A DNA stretch of 64,000 nucleotides from Pictodentalium vernedei (GCA_031216915.1 CM062294.1:167541455-167605454), one strand, 5' to 3'. Shown: positions 10,140 through 20,940, counted from the first letter of the stretch. Notes: generated by a model not told the origin, from the letters alone. Program-made: numbers and translations.

Positions 10140-10665
10140 ACAGAGCGTGGAGGCGGCGGAACGAACGATACCATGGCGGAACCGTTAGGCATCATGATCA
10201 TTTTGGTGTTGGATCGGTTATTGTGCGGGAAGGCATACGCATGGCAAGCAGAACAGCATTACATGTCATCCAAGGGCGTGTCACGGGGCAGACCTACCAT
10301 GACAACATGTTAGCAGCCCACGTGGTGCCATTTGCGAGACGTCACGGCCGTCGATTCATTTTCCAAGAGGATAATGCAAGAGCACACACGGCCCGTGTCG
10401 ATACAAAGTTCCCCCAGGAGCAGAACATCACTTCACTGCGTTGGCCTATACAAAGTCCAGACCTTGCACTAATCGAGCACGTCTGGGATATGCTTGGCAG
10501 GCGCATACGACAACGCCATCAACCCCGTACCAATGACCAGGAATTCGCCCCTGCACTGCAGGAAGAATGAAATAACATCAGTCATGCTGATATTAGACAT
10601 TTGGTGAGGAGTATGCCCCTTCCTTGTCGTGGATACTTCACCCTCCGGTATAGGCTCCTGCACAA
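10140..10665 (+). pseudogene. Tc1-like transposase, C-terminal catalytic part (DD34E)
   Basis: The frame containing 10223-10570 encodes GSVIVREGIRMASRTALH upstream of its first Met, then RRFIFQEDNARAHTAR with the second catalytic Asp. SPDLALIEHVWDMLGRR with the catalytic Glu follows. There are exactly 34 residues between Asp and Glu, the Tc1 signature. A stop at 10568-10570 is followed by in-frame family-like sequence (HADIRHLVRSMPLPCRGYF), so it is probably a nonsense change shortly before the true C terminus. Another frame carries the preceding RRRNERYHGGT stretch, so a further indel lies near 10130-10160. Confidence 0.8.
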
Positions 10666-10699
10666 TCTGAAATCCCTATAAAATAAAACTTTATGATTA

Positions 10700-11355
10700 A
10701 ACCATGTGCGTGGCATGACATAAGGTGTTTAGTAGGTCAATGGACGTTTGCTGGGTTAAATACTTCAAACTGGGTACATATCGCCGTAACTATGCTACCT
10801 TAGCACTCAACTGAATTGACCACGTTGCCATGCCATGTGGCTAAGTCTGTAACGTCAAATGCGTCTTGAGTGTCATCCTAAAAATCATAGATGTCCGTAA
10901 AAATGGTCCTGGGTTTGAGAGAATATGTCCCAGGAGAGGTCAATAACGAGGATACGGGGCCCGTAAAGTATCACCCATGACCAGAAATCGTTATGGTGGT
11001 TACGTTCAGTAACTGGGACATGTCCATGTGTTCCCAATTCATCGCTAACTACCTAATAAAGAAAAAACAATTGCGTGAGAGATAAAAGAGAACTGGCAAT
11101 TACAGTTGAAACTTGGAGCCCTGTGACTGTATTGTGTACTATTTTTTATCTAACAATCATATAGATTTTGACCTGAAAACATATCACATAATGTGTTCCG
11201 ATTCCGTATAATATAGACAGCTCATTCTGATTCCGTATCCTAGAGAAAACTCGTTTCCGGTAGCGCTACGAGCTATTGTAACAGGCACATGGATACATTA
11301 TATGTGCGTTTCAGTCATCGACCGAACATTATGTCCCAAAGATGTTTAAAAATAA
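10700..11355. other. Intergenic stretch, nothing identified
   Basis: I see only short random open frames. There are no repeat ends, tandem units or domains. Confidence 0.4.
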
Positions 11356-11360
11356 TTTAA

Positions 11361-11572
11361 CCCTTTACCTAACATAAAAAGCAGACGACACTTTTATTGA
11401 ATAACTAATTTGTTTTCATTTGTTGTCTCAAAAACATAGGTTATTGCCACTCATTGGAACGAGGGGTCAGCACCTATGTTTTTGAGACAAAAAATGAACG
11501 AATAATGGAAATTAATTGGTGATTTCTTGAGAATAGCATTGACCGGTTTTGGTCGTTACGTTGGGAAAAGGG
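11361..11572 (+). mobile_element. piggyBac-type MITE, family A
   Basis: It is flanked by TTAA at 11357-11360 and 11573-11576. The left end CCCTTTACCTAACAT and the AGCAGACGACACTT block match the left ends of the other family A copies. The right end has GAATAGCATTGACCGG and GTTACGTTGGGAAAAGGG. The central palindrome has lost most of its right arm. TTAA sites with CCCTTT ends are the hallmark of piggyBac elements. There is no transposase. Confidence 0.85.
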
Positions 11573-11614
11573 TTAAAATTTAATCTGTTTATGTGACAGA
11601 ATTGTTAGATAAAT

Positions 11615-11779
11615 GAATTATCATGATAATGTTCATGTCCTGTGATTTGTATCAGATTCTCGGTGGTGTCCAAAAATGGGATCACAACTCTCCGGCAAAG
11701 CCGGCTCGTTGAGATCTCATTCTGGACACCGCCTCGAATCTCATACATATCACAGGGCATGCACATTATCATGATAATC
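11615..11779. repeat. 165-bp imperfect foldback
   Basis: The outer arms GAATTATCATGATAAT and ATTATCATGATAATC pair, as do inner GGTGTCC and GGACACC blocks and a GCAAAGCCGGCTC centre. There is no coding capacity and no other copy in the window. Confidence 0.65.
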
Positions 11780-12041
11780 TGTATGTAGTAATAGCGCGCT
11801 AAGTGCACTTTGGTCCCTTTCAAACGGAACCAATAGCGTAACTCAGTTCCTGTTGAAAAGCAGTGTGCCCAACTCATTCACGTTATTCCTAAACTCTACT
11901 GGGATACGTGTACATGTAATGACGTAAATAGATATTAAAATTCGACTACATATACAGAATGATGAGTGTGGATTACTACCTTATCACAGCGCTACATATT
12001 CTCTACTCGAAAAGTATTTACAATTGTTCCTAACAGCTCAG

Positions 12042-12121
12042 GAAACACTTGTAAACTTTCATCATATTTGATCACCGAGTCCCACCAGGTGGACCATGTG
12101 ATGAAAGTTTGCAAGTGCTTC
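12042..12121. repeat. 80-bp foldback
   Basis: GAAACACTTGTAAACTTTC pairs, with two mismatches, with GAAAGTTTGCAAGTGCTTC across a central CCACCTGG-like palindrome. Single copy in the window. Confidence 0.65.
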
Positions 12122-12272
12122 TTGTGTTTTGTCCTCAGAAATTGAAATAATTACTAATTGAAAAATCTGTCCCACAGTGATTTAGTAGTAATCCACCATT
12201 CACATACTGTACTCTCAATATTCTCTTTCTGTTTGATCGGTTCAGTTCACAGCCGACATCGCTAATAACGCA

Positions 12273-13017
12273 TTTTATTTAATGCTCAGGCATCAATTCA
12301 CGCTGAAAAATTAAGTCATATTCCCCTGTCGGTCAGCAAAACGAAATATCAAAATGATATTTAGAAATCGATATTTCATCGTAGGTTCGGATGACGAATC
12401 ACATGTACTTTAAACGAGTCAGCACATCAGTAATGAATTCCAGAGTCCCAAATACAAACGAATTCGAATAATTGATAGTGACAGTGACTAAATCAATTCA
12501 TTAAATCAGCGGTTTCAAAGTTTGACTTTCTCATTCACCTTCCAGCGAAAAGCCGAAATCACTTTCAAATTTCTTCAGTTCAACTTCACACGTCTTCAGT
12601 GCATTGAGTTCAAAAAAAATAAAATGACGTGTCTTGTTATTGAAAATAAGAAAGTGGTGTTTTTTGTTATTGTTCTATTTCTTCGAAACACATTGCGATT
12701 ATTTCAATTCGCCAGCCTTGGTAAATCGTAAAGTTAGGGGAGAAATAAGATGGGACTACTTTTTGTGCGGATATTCACACATTCCAATGGTTGGAGTTTG
12801 GTTGTTGTAATTTTTGTATGGACGCCGGTTCGGCACATAAATTTTGCGCCTTAATGGCAAATAAAGGCCACAAATTGGAGAGTTTGTAGTCGTAGAGCAT
12901 TAAATAAAAAGAAAATTCACGAAAATTTGCGTCGCTCGTGAAGATCCTCATATTTCTTTGTAGCCACTCACGAGATATTTTCGGTATTCATCAAATTTTC
13001 GTGAATATCCTCTATAT
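12273..13017 (+). mobile_element. 745-bp repeat, copy 1 (inverted partner at 34293-35037)
   Basis: This segment and the reverse complement of 34293-35037 are the same length and differ at only a few bases in the parts I compared, about 99% identical. It starts TTTTATTTAATGCTC, which is repeated in inverted form at 12896-12910 (GAGCATTAAATAAAA). A 638-bp inner unit therefore has 15-bp inverted repeats. It is followed by a 107-bp hairpin-like tail ending CCTCTATAT. The only long open frame (12522-12731) is repeat sequence with no recognisable domain. No target duplication is obvious. It is a young non-autonomous transposon of unknown class. Confidence 0.8.
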
Positions 13018-13376
13018 ATTTTGTATTGCACAGCGCAAACGCTTTGGTGTATTTCACACTACTTCATTCTTCTGCAGTGAGGAGCGCATGAACTAACGAG
13101 CATTTCCTGTGCTAATTGTGGACGTACTTCTAATTTCAACTGTAACGACACAATGCAATAAGTATTAATACACGAATGTTTGTTCTTATTTTCATTTATG
13201 CAGTTTAAACTGTCAAAGCCCAGGAACCGCGTACTACCCCTCCCCTCCTCTCTATGGTTTCGCCACATGAATACCATTTTTATTCACTCTGGAGTGAGAG
13301 AATACACACGAATGTAATAGCAAATTGATATTCTTCCGCCATCTTCTCTTGCAAAGATGGTCAATCAATTGTTTAA

Positions 13377-13622
13377 CCCTTTACCTAACATGAAAAGCAG
13401 ACGACACTTGCAAAAATAATTCTTGAATAACCAATTTCTTTTCATTTTTTGTCTCAAAAACATAGGTTATGACCCCTCGTTGGAACGAGCTCGTCGAGCT
13501 CGTTCCAACGAGGGGTCATAACCTATGTTTTTGAGACAAAAAAATGAAAAAAATAGTGAAAATTAATTGGCGATTTTTGAGAATAGCGCTGGCCGGTTTT
13601 GGCCGTTACGTTAGGTAAAGGG
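13377..13622 (+). mobile_element. piggyBac-type MITE, family A
   Basis: TTAA lies at 13373-13376 and 13623-13626. The left end is CCCTTTACCTAACATGAAAA. The centre is a long perfect palindrome around GGAACGAGCTCGTCGAGCTC, with arms running through GACCCCTCG and CATAGGTTATG. The right end is AATAGCGCTGGCCGG followed by CCGTTACGTTAGGTAAAGGG. There is no coding capacity. Confidence 0.9.
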
Positions 13623-13626
13623 TTAA

Positions 13627-13810
13627 CCCTTTACCTAACATGAAAAGCAGACGACATTTGCAAACAAAATTATTGAATAACTTATAGCGACCTCGTTTCA
13701 ATGAGGGGTCATAACCTATGTTTTTGAGACAAAAAAAAAATAATGAAAAAAATGAGTTATTCAATAATTTTGTTTGCAAGTGGCGTCTGCTTTTCATGTG
13801 AGATAAAGGG
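13627..13810. mobile_element. piggyBac-type MITE, family A, double-left-end form
   Basis: It begins directly after the TTAA that closes the previous copy and ends at TTAA 13811-13814. Both ends are left-type (AACATGAAAAGCAGACGAC at the left, its near reverse complement at the right). The element is a complete foldback lacking the usual right end. Confidence 0.8.
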
Positions 13811-13814
13811 TTAA

Positions 13815-13928
13815 ACAAGGGGTCATAACCTATGTTTTTGAGACAAAAAATGAAAAAATAATAAAAATTAATTGGCGTTTTTAGTGAATAGCGCTGGCCG
13901 GTTTTTGCCGTTACATTAGGTAAAGGGT
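13815..13928 (+). mobile_element. piggyBac-type MITE, family A, right half only
   Basis: It starts inside the central palindrome (AAGGGGTCATAACC) and ends with the normal right end (GCCGTTACATTAGGTAAAGGG minus one mismatch), followed by TTAA. It may be the remaining half of a copy into which the preceding one inserted or recombined. Confidence 0.75.
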
Positions 13929-13934
13929 TAAATC

Positions 13935-15225
13935 AAATTGCTCGACCAACACATAAAACGTTTCAGCTAATGGACGTCTATTTCCGACTGTAAATTGATT
14001 GGTAGACTGCCTCCTCAGCCTTCGTTGAGGTTCATGAAGAATTTATCTGATCAAATCTCCTAACTTCTTGTTTAAGGGGTCGTTCAACCCAGCTTTGGCC
14101 AATTTCAGGAATGTTTGTCCATTACCCACATATGGCTAGAAAGAAATAACACCAGTAAATTATATAGCAAAATGTTTGGAAAAGAAAGTAGAGCATGTGG
14201 AAACTGACATTTGCCATGGAACTGTTGTCGTGTGGTTGTGAGCACTACCTGAAAGTCTTCTATGGCATAACGTCGCCTGAGTGCTAGAATGTCCTATGTC
14301 CCATAGGGGACATAGGACATTCTAGCACTCTGGAGACGATAAGCCCGATACCCAAATTTTGACAGTAAACTACCTTAAAATAACTGAATGGTTGTACTTT
14401 GCAATCCTGGTACAGACACGGAGAAATCTTTTTTGTCAGTCATGAAAAGGATGAGCTGTAAGACTAATACTAATCCATGGTATCTACAATTCCCATTTTG
14501 TTTTGTTTTTGATTTGCTGAAGAAAGTTCAGCAGGCTCAACTCCATACAGTTCAGAGTAACAGATACGCAGGCACAAGTGACTTTATGAATTTTGAAGAT
14601 TTTGTAATAATTATACCTCATAATTCATTTGATGGTTTAATATTTATGGCAAAGTCATACAAATGGTTTCATTGATAAACTATGGAAAAACAAACATCCT
14701 AATTTATTTATTTGATATCATGTGGTTCATTTCTGGTGTTTAGTTATGACAGCTGCCATTTAAATTCTCAAATAAAGTGAACTGCGGCAACAAAAATGGG
14801 AACAGCCATCAATATAAAAAGTTCCGCATTTAAAAAAAAATGTATCGACCAAATGATTTGGTTTAGCGTCTGTGATTGTTCATTCTATGTTTTACATCGC
14901 ATAATTTGGTTTGAAACTATCGTACTCTTGTATTACGTTTCTTGTAAGGTGCACTGTTATCAGAACCGGCCAATTTTACAACAAGAATAGCTTATTTGTT
15001 GATTGGATCCAATTTGGTAGGCAGTCAATGAAAGGCGTGAACAAAACCACGATTATTTCGGTTAGTGATTTCATTTATCTGCAATTTCATTAGCGTTCTG
15101 GCCTCACTTCGGTAATCTAACGATTTTAACCATGGGGGAATGCCGATGTTGCGAACACAATATTGACATGCGATTTCGGTGGTACCGATTTCATATTACA
15201 AGGTTTAAACGAAAAGATCGAAATG
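13935..15225. other. Intergenic stretch with one foldback (14279-14330)
   Basis: Apart from the foldback listed separately, I see only short frames. The longest, 14388-14675, has no recognisable domain and no neighbour that would make it a gene. Confidence 0.4.
14279..14330. repeat. Perfect 52-bp foldback
   Basis: Arms of about 24 bp (GAGTGCTAGAATGTCCTATG and its complement) are separated by 3-4 bp. Single copy in the window. Confidence 0.8.
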
Positions 15226-15285
15226 GATCAGTTATTGCGAGGTAAGGAAAGTTAATGTTACAGTAGTATGTAATGTGGTCAGCAG

Positions 15286-15435
15286 GACCTCGGTGCAGGA
15301 CGTCGGAGGTGACGTCATGTCACTTGATCCAATGGCGCCATGTTTGGTTGTCATGGTAGCCCGTGTGGGCGGCCATGTAATGACGTCATTGCCATGGTGA
15401 TACGTGGCGTCAGTGCATATGTGCAGCACGTGTTG
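15286..15435 (+). repeat. Repeat carrying two perfect TGACGTCA sites, copy 1
   Basis: TGACGTCA occurs at 15310-15317 and 15381-15388. Between them is GTTTGGTTGTCATGGTAGC. A related copy at 17325-17475 has the same order and nearly the same spacing. TGACGTCA is the full CRE bound by CREB/ATF proteins. Whether the sites act is unknown. Confidence 0.6.
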
Positions 15436-15653
15436 TTAGGGTGATATGTGTTTCTGTTGTCCTGTTTGTATATTGGATACCGCCATATTTGTTTCGATGA
15501 AAGCACGTCATTGCTATGTTACCCAAAGTCCTACTGTAGCATGTTTGGAGGGTTTGTATTGCTGGAACGAATCGAATCTCATCGCGCAAATGAGCTATAG
15601 AGCAATTAATCGAACGAGTGACTCCACATACTGCTCTACGACTCATCTCAATA

Positions 15654-15800
15654 TTTGAGGATACCTATGACATGGTATTCTACTATTCGAGGATACCTTT
15701 TGAGGATACCTTTTGAGATACCTTTTGGGGATACCTTTTAAGGATACATGTTGAGGATACCTATTGAAGAATACCTTTTGAAGGATATTTTCCTGAAGAC
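15654..15800 (+). repeat. Minisatellite, unit about 15-19 bp (GGATACCTTTTGA)
   Basis: About eight imperfect units of GGATACCTTTTGA or close variants follow one another. Some units are altered (ACATG and CTATTG replace CTTTTG). Confidence 0.8.
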
Positions 15801-16534
15801 AATTATGGCTCATGTTACCCATCCTTTTTGGAAATCGCCCCACGGAAAAAACAAGGCGGCGGAAGCGCGGAGTTTATCCCGGAACACAATGGCCATGTCT
15901 ACAGGTCCGGAACGGATTTACCAGGGATAATCACGGATTAAAACCGTAGGCTTCCGGCACCCTGAACCGTGAATGTGAGAACCTCGCTTTACACACTGTT
16001 TTCGGGGAAATACGGACTCAATATACACTTATTTTAGGACAAAATACTTTTAGGGTCCTTTATCTGACATACAATTATTTAGTTAATTTTTATTACAGAT
16101 CCAAATGGTTTGGGATATGCCGAGTGGTTTAAAATATTCATTCTGGAAGAATAATGATACTCACACTGATGCCTGCTTATGCTTTTTGTACATTCAACTC
16201 AAGCCAATGATCTCCATACAACTGGACTGCTGGAATGCTCATTGGTCACACACTGAAAGTTGACTCACCGGCTACCATGTTTCGGGAAGTTGTTTCTATA
16301 AATAAACAATGATTCCAACAACACAAATTGCTGAAAGCTTTAAATTTTTCTTTTCGTAATTGCTTCACCATCGGAGTGACTAGCAAGCCACTTCATTTTT
16401 CTGGATTTTACACACGTGCAGCAGGCGGTACCCCAAATGAAGTGTTGTTTAAATTACAAACCGATTCACGATTTGAACTAAGATGGAATGAGATTATCTG
16501 GTTTATAGATTATTTATCCAGTGCCGTCTAGGGT

Positions 16535-16628
16535 ACACGAGAGGTTTATTTACTAAACCTGTGATCGTTAAAAGTTTCCTTGAACAAGCCAACTTTTAAC
16601 GATCACAAGTTTAGTAAGCCTCTCGTGT
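16535..16628. repeat. 94-bp foldback
   Basis: ACACGAGAGG, TTTACTAAACCTGTGATCG and TTAAAAGTT on the left pair with their complements on the right. The left arm has a few extra bases. Confidence 0.75.
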
Positions 16629-16901
16629 TTCACGATGCAGGTTTTGGGCTATGGGTAGTGTCTTATAGGAACATATACGCTTCGTGTCTCGGTTGAACAT
16701 AAGCTTCAAGCCGCAAACCTCAGATCATGTTACCGCCAGTTCATCACAATAACTTATAGTGTTGTCGTCAAAAGTGAATACCGTGTCGTTTGACGAAGTG
16801 AAAACTCTTAGGCTGTGACTGTAGTCACAGCATCATAGTTTTCACGTCATCAGACTTAATCGATTGAGTCAAGGTATCGCGTTGATTCTCCTGAAACCAG
16901 G

Positions 16902-16977
16902 GTAGTGGTGGGGGGGGGGGGGGGGTTGAGTCGGGACGTTTTCGGGGATGTGCCTCCCCCCCCCCCCCACCACTACT
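16902..16977. repeat. G-tract and C-tract palindrome
   Basis: TAGTGGTG runs into about 16 consecutive G. After a 30-bp spacer, about 13-14 C run into CACCACTA. The arms are complementary, so the site can form a hairpin, and the G run could also form a quadruplex. Confidence 0.8.
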
Positions 16978-17324
16978 AATTTTCCCGTCGGGATATTTTC
17001 AGCTGGATTGGAGTCTTAAATATCTATTCGCTCTTGCTGGTAATCATGTATTTCCTCGTGAGACTAGGTTTGGTCCACAAGTTTATGTCACACACGCAGA
17101 CGGCCTCACGCAAATGGAAGTATGTGACTGATTGGGGATATTATGGTCCTAACATGACCAATTTTGAGCCCGAAAATTAAGAAGTTGGGAAGCCCATGGT
17201 CCACGACTACTATATTTATTTATCCACAAACAAATTTCCTGAGTTTTCTAAACTATAATCTCCATTGACAAATATTGCATCCACATCAGTAGAAGGAGAG
17301 GGATGAAAAGTCCCACATTGGATG

Positions 17325-17475
17325 GAAGGAAAGGTGGATGAAAATGACGTCATAGCCATGTGCCCTAGTTATGTCATGTTTTGTTGTCATGGTAGCTGGA
17401 GCGAGCGACCATCTGGTGACGTCATCCCTATAGCGATGTTGTCCTGTGCGCAACCCAGAGTCGGTCATCTTCGCG
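17325..17475 (+). repeat. Repeat carrying two perfect TGACGTCA sites, copy 2
   Basis: TGACGTCA occurs at 17345-17352 and 17417-17424, 72 bp apart against 71 bp in the copy at 15286. GTTTTGTTGTCATGGTAGC lies between them, as in copy 1. The flanks are unrelated to gene structure. Confidence 0.6.
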
Positions 17476-17479
17476 ATAT

Positions 17480-18945
17480 TCCTGTATACTCGTGATGTGG
17501 CAATGCCTTGTACTGCCAACGTGCAATAGCCCACATAATTTCTTTACCCGCCTGTCTGCGAAATTCTGTAATGGAACGTCCTATAGACAAGATAAATGTA
17601 CTACAGGTACAGGCTTTTTTAAGAATGGCATAACGCATAATCCTCTGGAAATGTACCTTTCAATACTGCTATGTGTAGCAAGTACCTATAGTACATTGAC
17701 CTTGTATATTGAAATCCAGAAGTAAAATCTTTAGCTGTCTATTTATTTTAAAAACGTATGGAATGAAGAGATGTGATGTTCATGAAGTCACGACACTTAC
17801 AAAGCCATCATTTGGGAATTTCTATAGCAATTTTTTTTTATTTGCAATACAGGTACAAGTGTCCTGAAAATTTCCTCATTCAAGGTAAATGTAGTGTAGA
17901 GTTTCGTCAATATGCACCAAACAAATAACCTATACAATCGCCAGGGTGATTTCTAAAGATTTATATCATCCCTTGAATGGAACAAGATGCCATCTTCAAT
18001 ACAGAATGGCACACTGTTCATCTCAAGGGACGATATATATATTATGTCAATTCTATTAAATGTCATGATACAATTTATGATACCTTGCAAACTCCCGATC
18101 TTAACTCATACCCAGAGTCGAGTGCCCTTTTTGATACCTCTTCCACCCTTGCCATCGGATGCTTCTGGCGCACTTGAGCTTCGCGTTGTGGAGAGTATTC
18201 AGGTGTAAAAACATGTTCCCAAAGATAATTGAAGTTTAGGATCGGTATTGCAAAGATTGTGAAATCTATGTCTCCGTGCCACTTGTACATTTCACCCCAG
18301 TGACCTAACCTTTTCCCGACTGATCGGTCAGATACGTCCTGCGTAACACGTGTTCTGTTTCAGAGTTGCTGATATATTGATCATTCATGCCTTGTGAGGT
18401 CTAAGGGAGCTGCCCTTCCCAGGGGAAACCTGCCACAAATACATCTCAAATGGTGGTATTTCGGAAAATTTGGAAAATTTCACATCACCCACACCTCAGG
18501 GCTAAGCTACCCTTCAGAAGGCTTCAGAATACTTGATTATATCTTCCTCTCTACACATCCTAAAGACAAGCGGTTGTCAGGGTTGCAACGAACCAACGAG
18601 CAGGGGTTGAAGTTCTTGTTTAACGGGAGGGTTTATAACTAGTTATTCCTATTTGTGAAAGACGTGACTAAGTAGTCAAAAGTTTGTCCTTGTGACGAAA
18701 GGTCATATAATTATCAACAGACATCTTGGCATGAAATATCGTTTTCCTGTCATATGGTTTACAGACAGAGGACTCGGAAAATGTTTCACTTATGGAAACC
18801 CGCCCGGGCTATTTTCCGGAGAAGGTTAAAAAATAAACACAGTATATAAATAGAGGATGTCCAACGAGTCCTCAGTTGCCTTGGTTCTGTTCTGTTTCTA
18901 TTATTTATTATATGCTAGCTTGTGAATTATCGCAAACTATCTAAA
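17480..18945. other. Intergenic stretch, one foldback
   Basis: The foldback at 17969-18030 is listed separately. The remaining open frames are short and overlapping with no domain. Confidence 0.4.
17969..18030. repeat. Foldback of the GTCCCTTGAG family, decayed
   Basis: TCCCTTGAATGGAACAAGAT with GCCATCTTCAAT is followed by the partial complement GGCACACTGTTCATCTCAAG and GGGA. The same words appear at 36477 and 41176. Confidence 0.65.
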
Positions 18946-18947
18946 AG

Positions 18948-18990
18948 ATATTTCTCGATATCTATCGACTCGATAGATATCGAGAAATAT
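18948..18990. repeat. Perfect 43-bp foldback
   Basis: ATATTTCTCGATATCTATCG pairs with its exact complement around a 3-bp centre. It directly precedes a repeat pair at 18992-19560. Confidence 0.75.
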
Positions 18991-18991
18991 T

Positions 18992-19560
18992 TCTCAGTAG
19001 CTTCCCAAATGGCGTCACGCTACGCCGCATCACGTCGCTTTGAAGGAACGATCAGGTGATCTTTGTTATTGTTTTGAAAGGTACGCATTTGGGATCGAAT
19101 TGGGCTGAATATTGTGCAATAAAATGTCTCGTAGCATATAATAAAAAGGAAATCTACTCGATTTTAGTCGGTATCTGCAATTATCTCATGAGTGTGGAAC
19201 TAAAAGTTTTATTTTTCACGCGCGCTTGCGCGAGTGAAAAATAATACTTTTAGGTCCACGCGGTGAATTTTTTTTCAATACCTTCCTAAATGACGTTACA
19301 CTTCGGCGCATGACGTCGCCTTGAACGTCGCCCTGAATGAACGGTCAGCTGATCTTTGTTATTTTTTCTCAAACATAACTGTCTGCAGTGAAATTGGGCT
19401 GAATATTGCACAGTAAAATGTCAAGTAGCATATAATAAAAAGAAAATCTACACTATTCGTGCAAGCGCTCGTGAAAAATAAAACTTTCAGGTCCACACTC
19501 ATGAGATAATTCCCGATATTCACAAAAATAGTGTAGATATCCTCTATATATTTCTAAAAT
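18992..19560 (+). repeat. Two tandem copies of a 260-bp repeat ending in the CCTCTATATATTT module
   Basis: The first copy has AAATGGCGTCACGC, GATCTTTGTTATT, TTGGGCTGAATATTG and TAGCATATAATAAAAAG in order. The second repeats this from about 19285 (AAATGACGTTACAC and so on). The second ends GTAGATATCCTCTATATATT, close to the tail of the 745-bp element at 12273-13017. Foldback blocks (CACGCGCGCTTGCGCG) lie between them. Confidence 0.65.
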
Positions 19561-19589
19561 GTGCGCCATCATTGAATCGCATCTGCCAG

Positions 19590-20940
19590 ACGTTCCTGGT
19601 TAATCGGATGACACACAGGTCAACTTCTCTTTTCATCCATCAACCAAGGGTCAAACTGAAGCTCAAGAAATTATTGAATCATGTATTCCGGACATTCGCA
19701 CTTGGATGATTTCAAAGAAATTAATGGTAAACGATCATAAGACTGAATTCCTAATAATTGGTCCACGTCAGCAACTCACTAAAACTGACATTCAGTGAAC
19801 TTAGGAGATTCCACCATCGGGGCAAGTGACAGTGTACGTAATCTTGGTGCCTTCTTCGACTCAAACATGTCTATGAACAATCATGTTACAAATATGTGCA
19901 ACATGGCTTTCAGAGGTCTCTACAAAATTAAACAGATAAGACAGTTCCTTACAAAAAACTCCACAAAAACTCTAGTTCATGCCTTTGTAACTTCACATTT
20001 GGATTATTGCAATGCCTTGCTGTTCAACCTTCCACAATACCAGTACTCTCGCCTGCAGAAAGTATTAAATGTATCAACCCGAGTTGTATTAGAATATCAC
20101 GATATCAACTCATCACTCCTGTTTTGATGGATCTGCACTGGCTGCCAGTGAAGTGCAGAATATTTTCAAAACTTTATTATTAGTTTTCAAGGCACAAAAT
20201 AACATGTCACCATCCTACTTAGAACTCATCAATACGAAGAATGTGTGTCAATACATAGGCAAAACTACATGTATGTTTCAATGAGTCGTTTTGTATTCAA
20301 TGAGTCAGATGTGCGTAGGACGAAAACGTCGAGACCGAAGGTCGAGACGTTTTCTTGCTACGCACATCTGACGAATTGAATACAAAACGACTCATTGAAA
20401 CATACATGTGGTTTTGTATTTATTACATGACCCAAGCACCTACTGACCTAATTTTCTTTTCTATCAACGGTGGTAAACACCATGCACTTTATGCAGTCGC
20501 ATTGCATAAAAAAAGTCCCGGTTGGAACAGGTTGGTGTGCAATACGGAATTCCGTATTGCACAGCCGTATTGTACGCCGTATTGCATAAGAGAGACTGCA
20601 TGGGCATGTAATAAAATTTTAGGTCTGATGGTAAAATGCTACTACATGTTCCAAAAAATAGGTGTAATATATTTGGAGATAGAACATTCTCATTTGCTGT
20701 TCCTCACCTGTGGAATAATTCACCAGATAATCTAAAAGACTGTCAAATGTCAAATTTTCAAGAAAGATCTCAGAACATATCTATTTCAAAAAGCCTGTAA
20801 GTGATGTTCTAGACTGTCAAATACTGTATATATTCTCTTTGTATATTTGCACGATGTCAGAACATGCCCAACGCCTTAGAATATGGTTCTTTATCCAGTG
20901 AACTATACTTTTGGCGCTATATAAATAGATATATCTTACC
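19590..20940 (+). pseudogene. CR1/L2-type LINE, 3' part, interrupted by foldbacks
   Basis: The plus strand encodes the C-terminal part of a reverse transcriptase. A degraded YADDTQ region lies near 19600, followed by LMVNDHKTEFLIIGPRQQL and, after a nonsense codon at 19796-19798, by SVRNLGAFFDSNMSMNNHV, KTLVHAFVTSHLDYCNALLF and LPQYQYSRLQKVLNVSTRVV. The usual conserved tail block (LFGDRTFSFAVPHLWNNSPD in translation) resumes near 20660, and the 3' end has TTTGGCGCTATATAAATAG at about 20912, as in CR1/L2 tails. Between 20261 and about 20640 lie foldback insertions that the LINE does not normally have. Frame changes after 20100 show decay. The 5' two thirds are absent. Confidence 0.8.
20261..20415. 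mobile_element. 155-bp long-arm foldback inserted in the LINE
   Basis: Arms of about 58 bp (AAAACTACATGTATGTTTC, GAGTCGTTTTGTATTCAATG, AGATGTGCGTAG) pair with the right side around a GACGTTTTC-containing centre. It splits the LINE 3' region, so it is younger than the LINE. Confidence 0.8.

Larger units (their letters stand above)
9270..10695 (+). mobile_element. Tc1-type DNA transposon, decayed
   Basis: The transposase frames lie between weakly matching ends: TTAAAAAAGTAGGGGATAT near 9291 and, inverted, ATCCCTATAAAATAAAA near 10671. About 1.4 kb is the normal size for the family. The transposase is broken by several frame changes and by an inverted duplication at 9836-9896. I could not prove flanking TA target sites. 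The outer limits are therefore approximate. Confidence 0.7.
15935..17280. other. Intergenic stretch with three foldbacks
   Basis: It contains the foldback at 16535-16628, an imperfect one near 16795-16850 (GTGAAAACT, GGCTGTGACTGTAGTCACAG, AGTTTTCAC) and the G/C-tract hairpin at 16902-16977. The open frame at 16328-16531 shows no domain. Confidence 0.5.

Noticed and set aside
12522-12731. 70-codon frame, present again at 34579-34788, as a conserved small protein
   Set aside because: Both frames lie inside the two near-identical 745-bp repeat copies, so conservation reflects recent copying, and the peptide has no domain.
15654-15800. CRISPR-like array of short repeats
   Set aside because: Units are contiguous and imperfect with no spacers, so it is a minisatellite.
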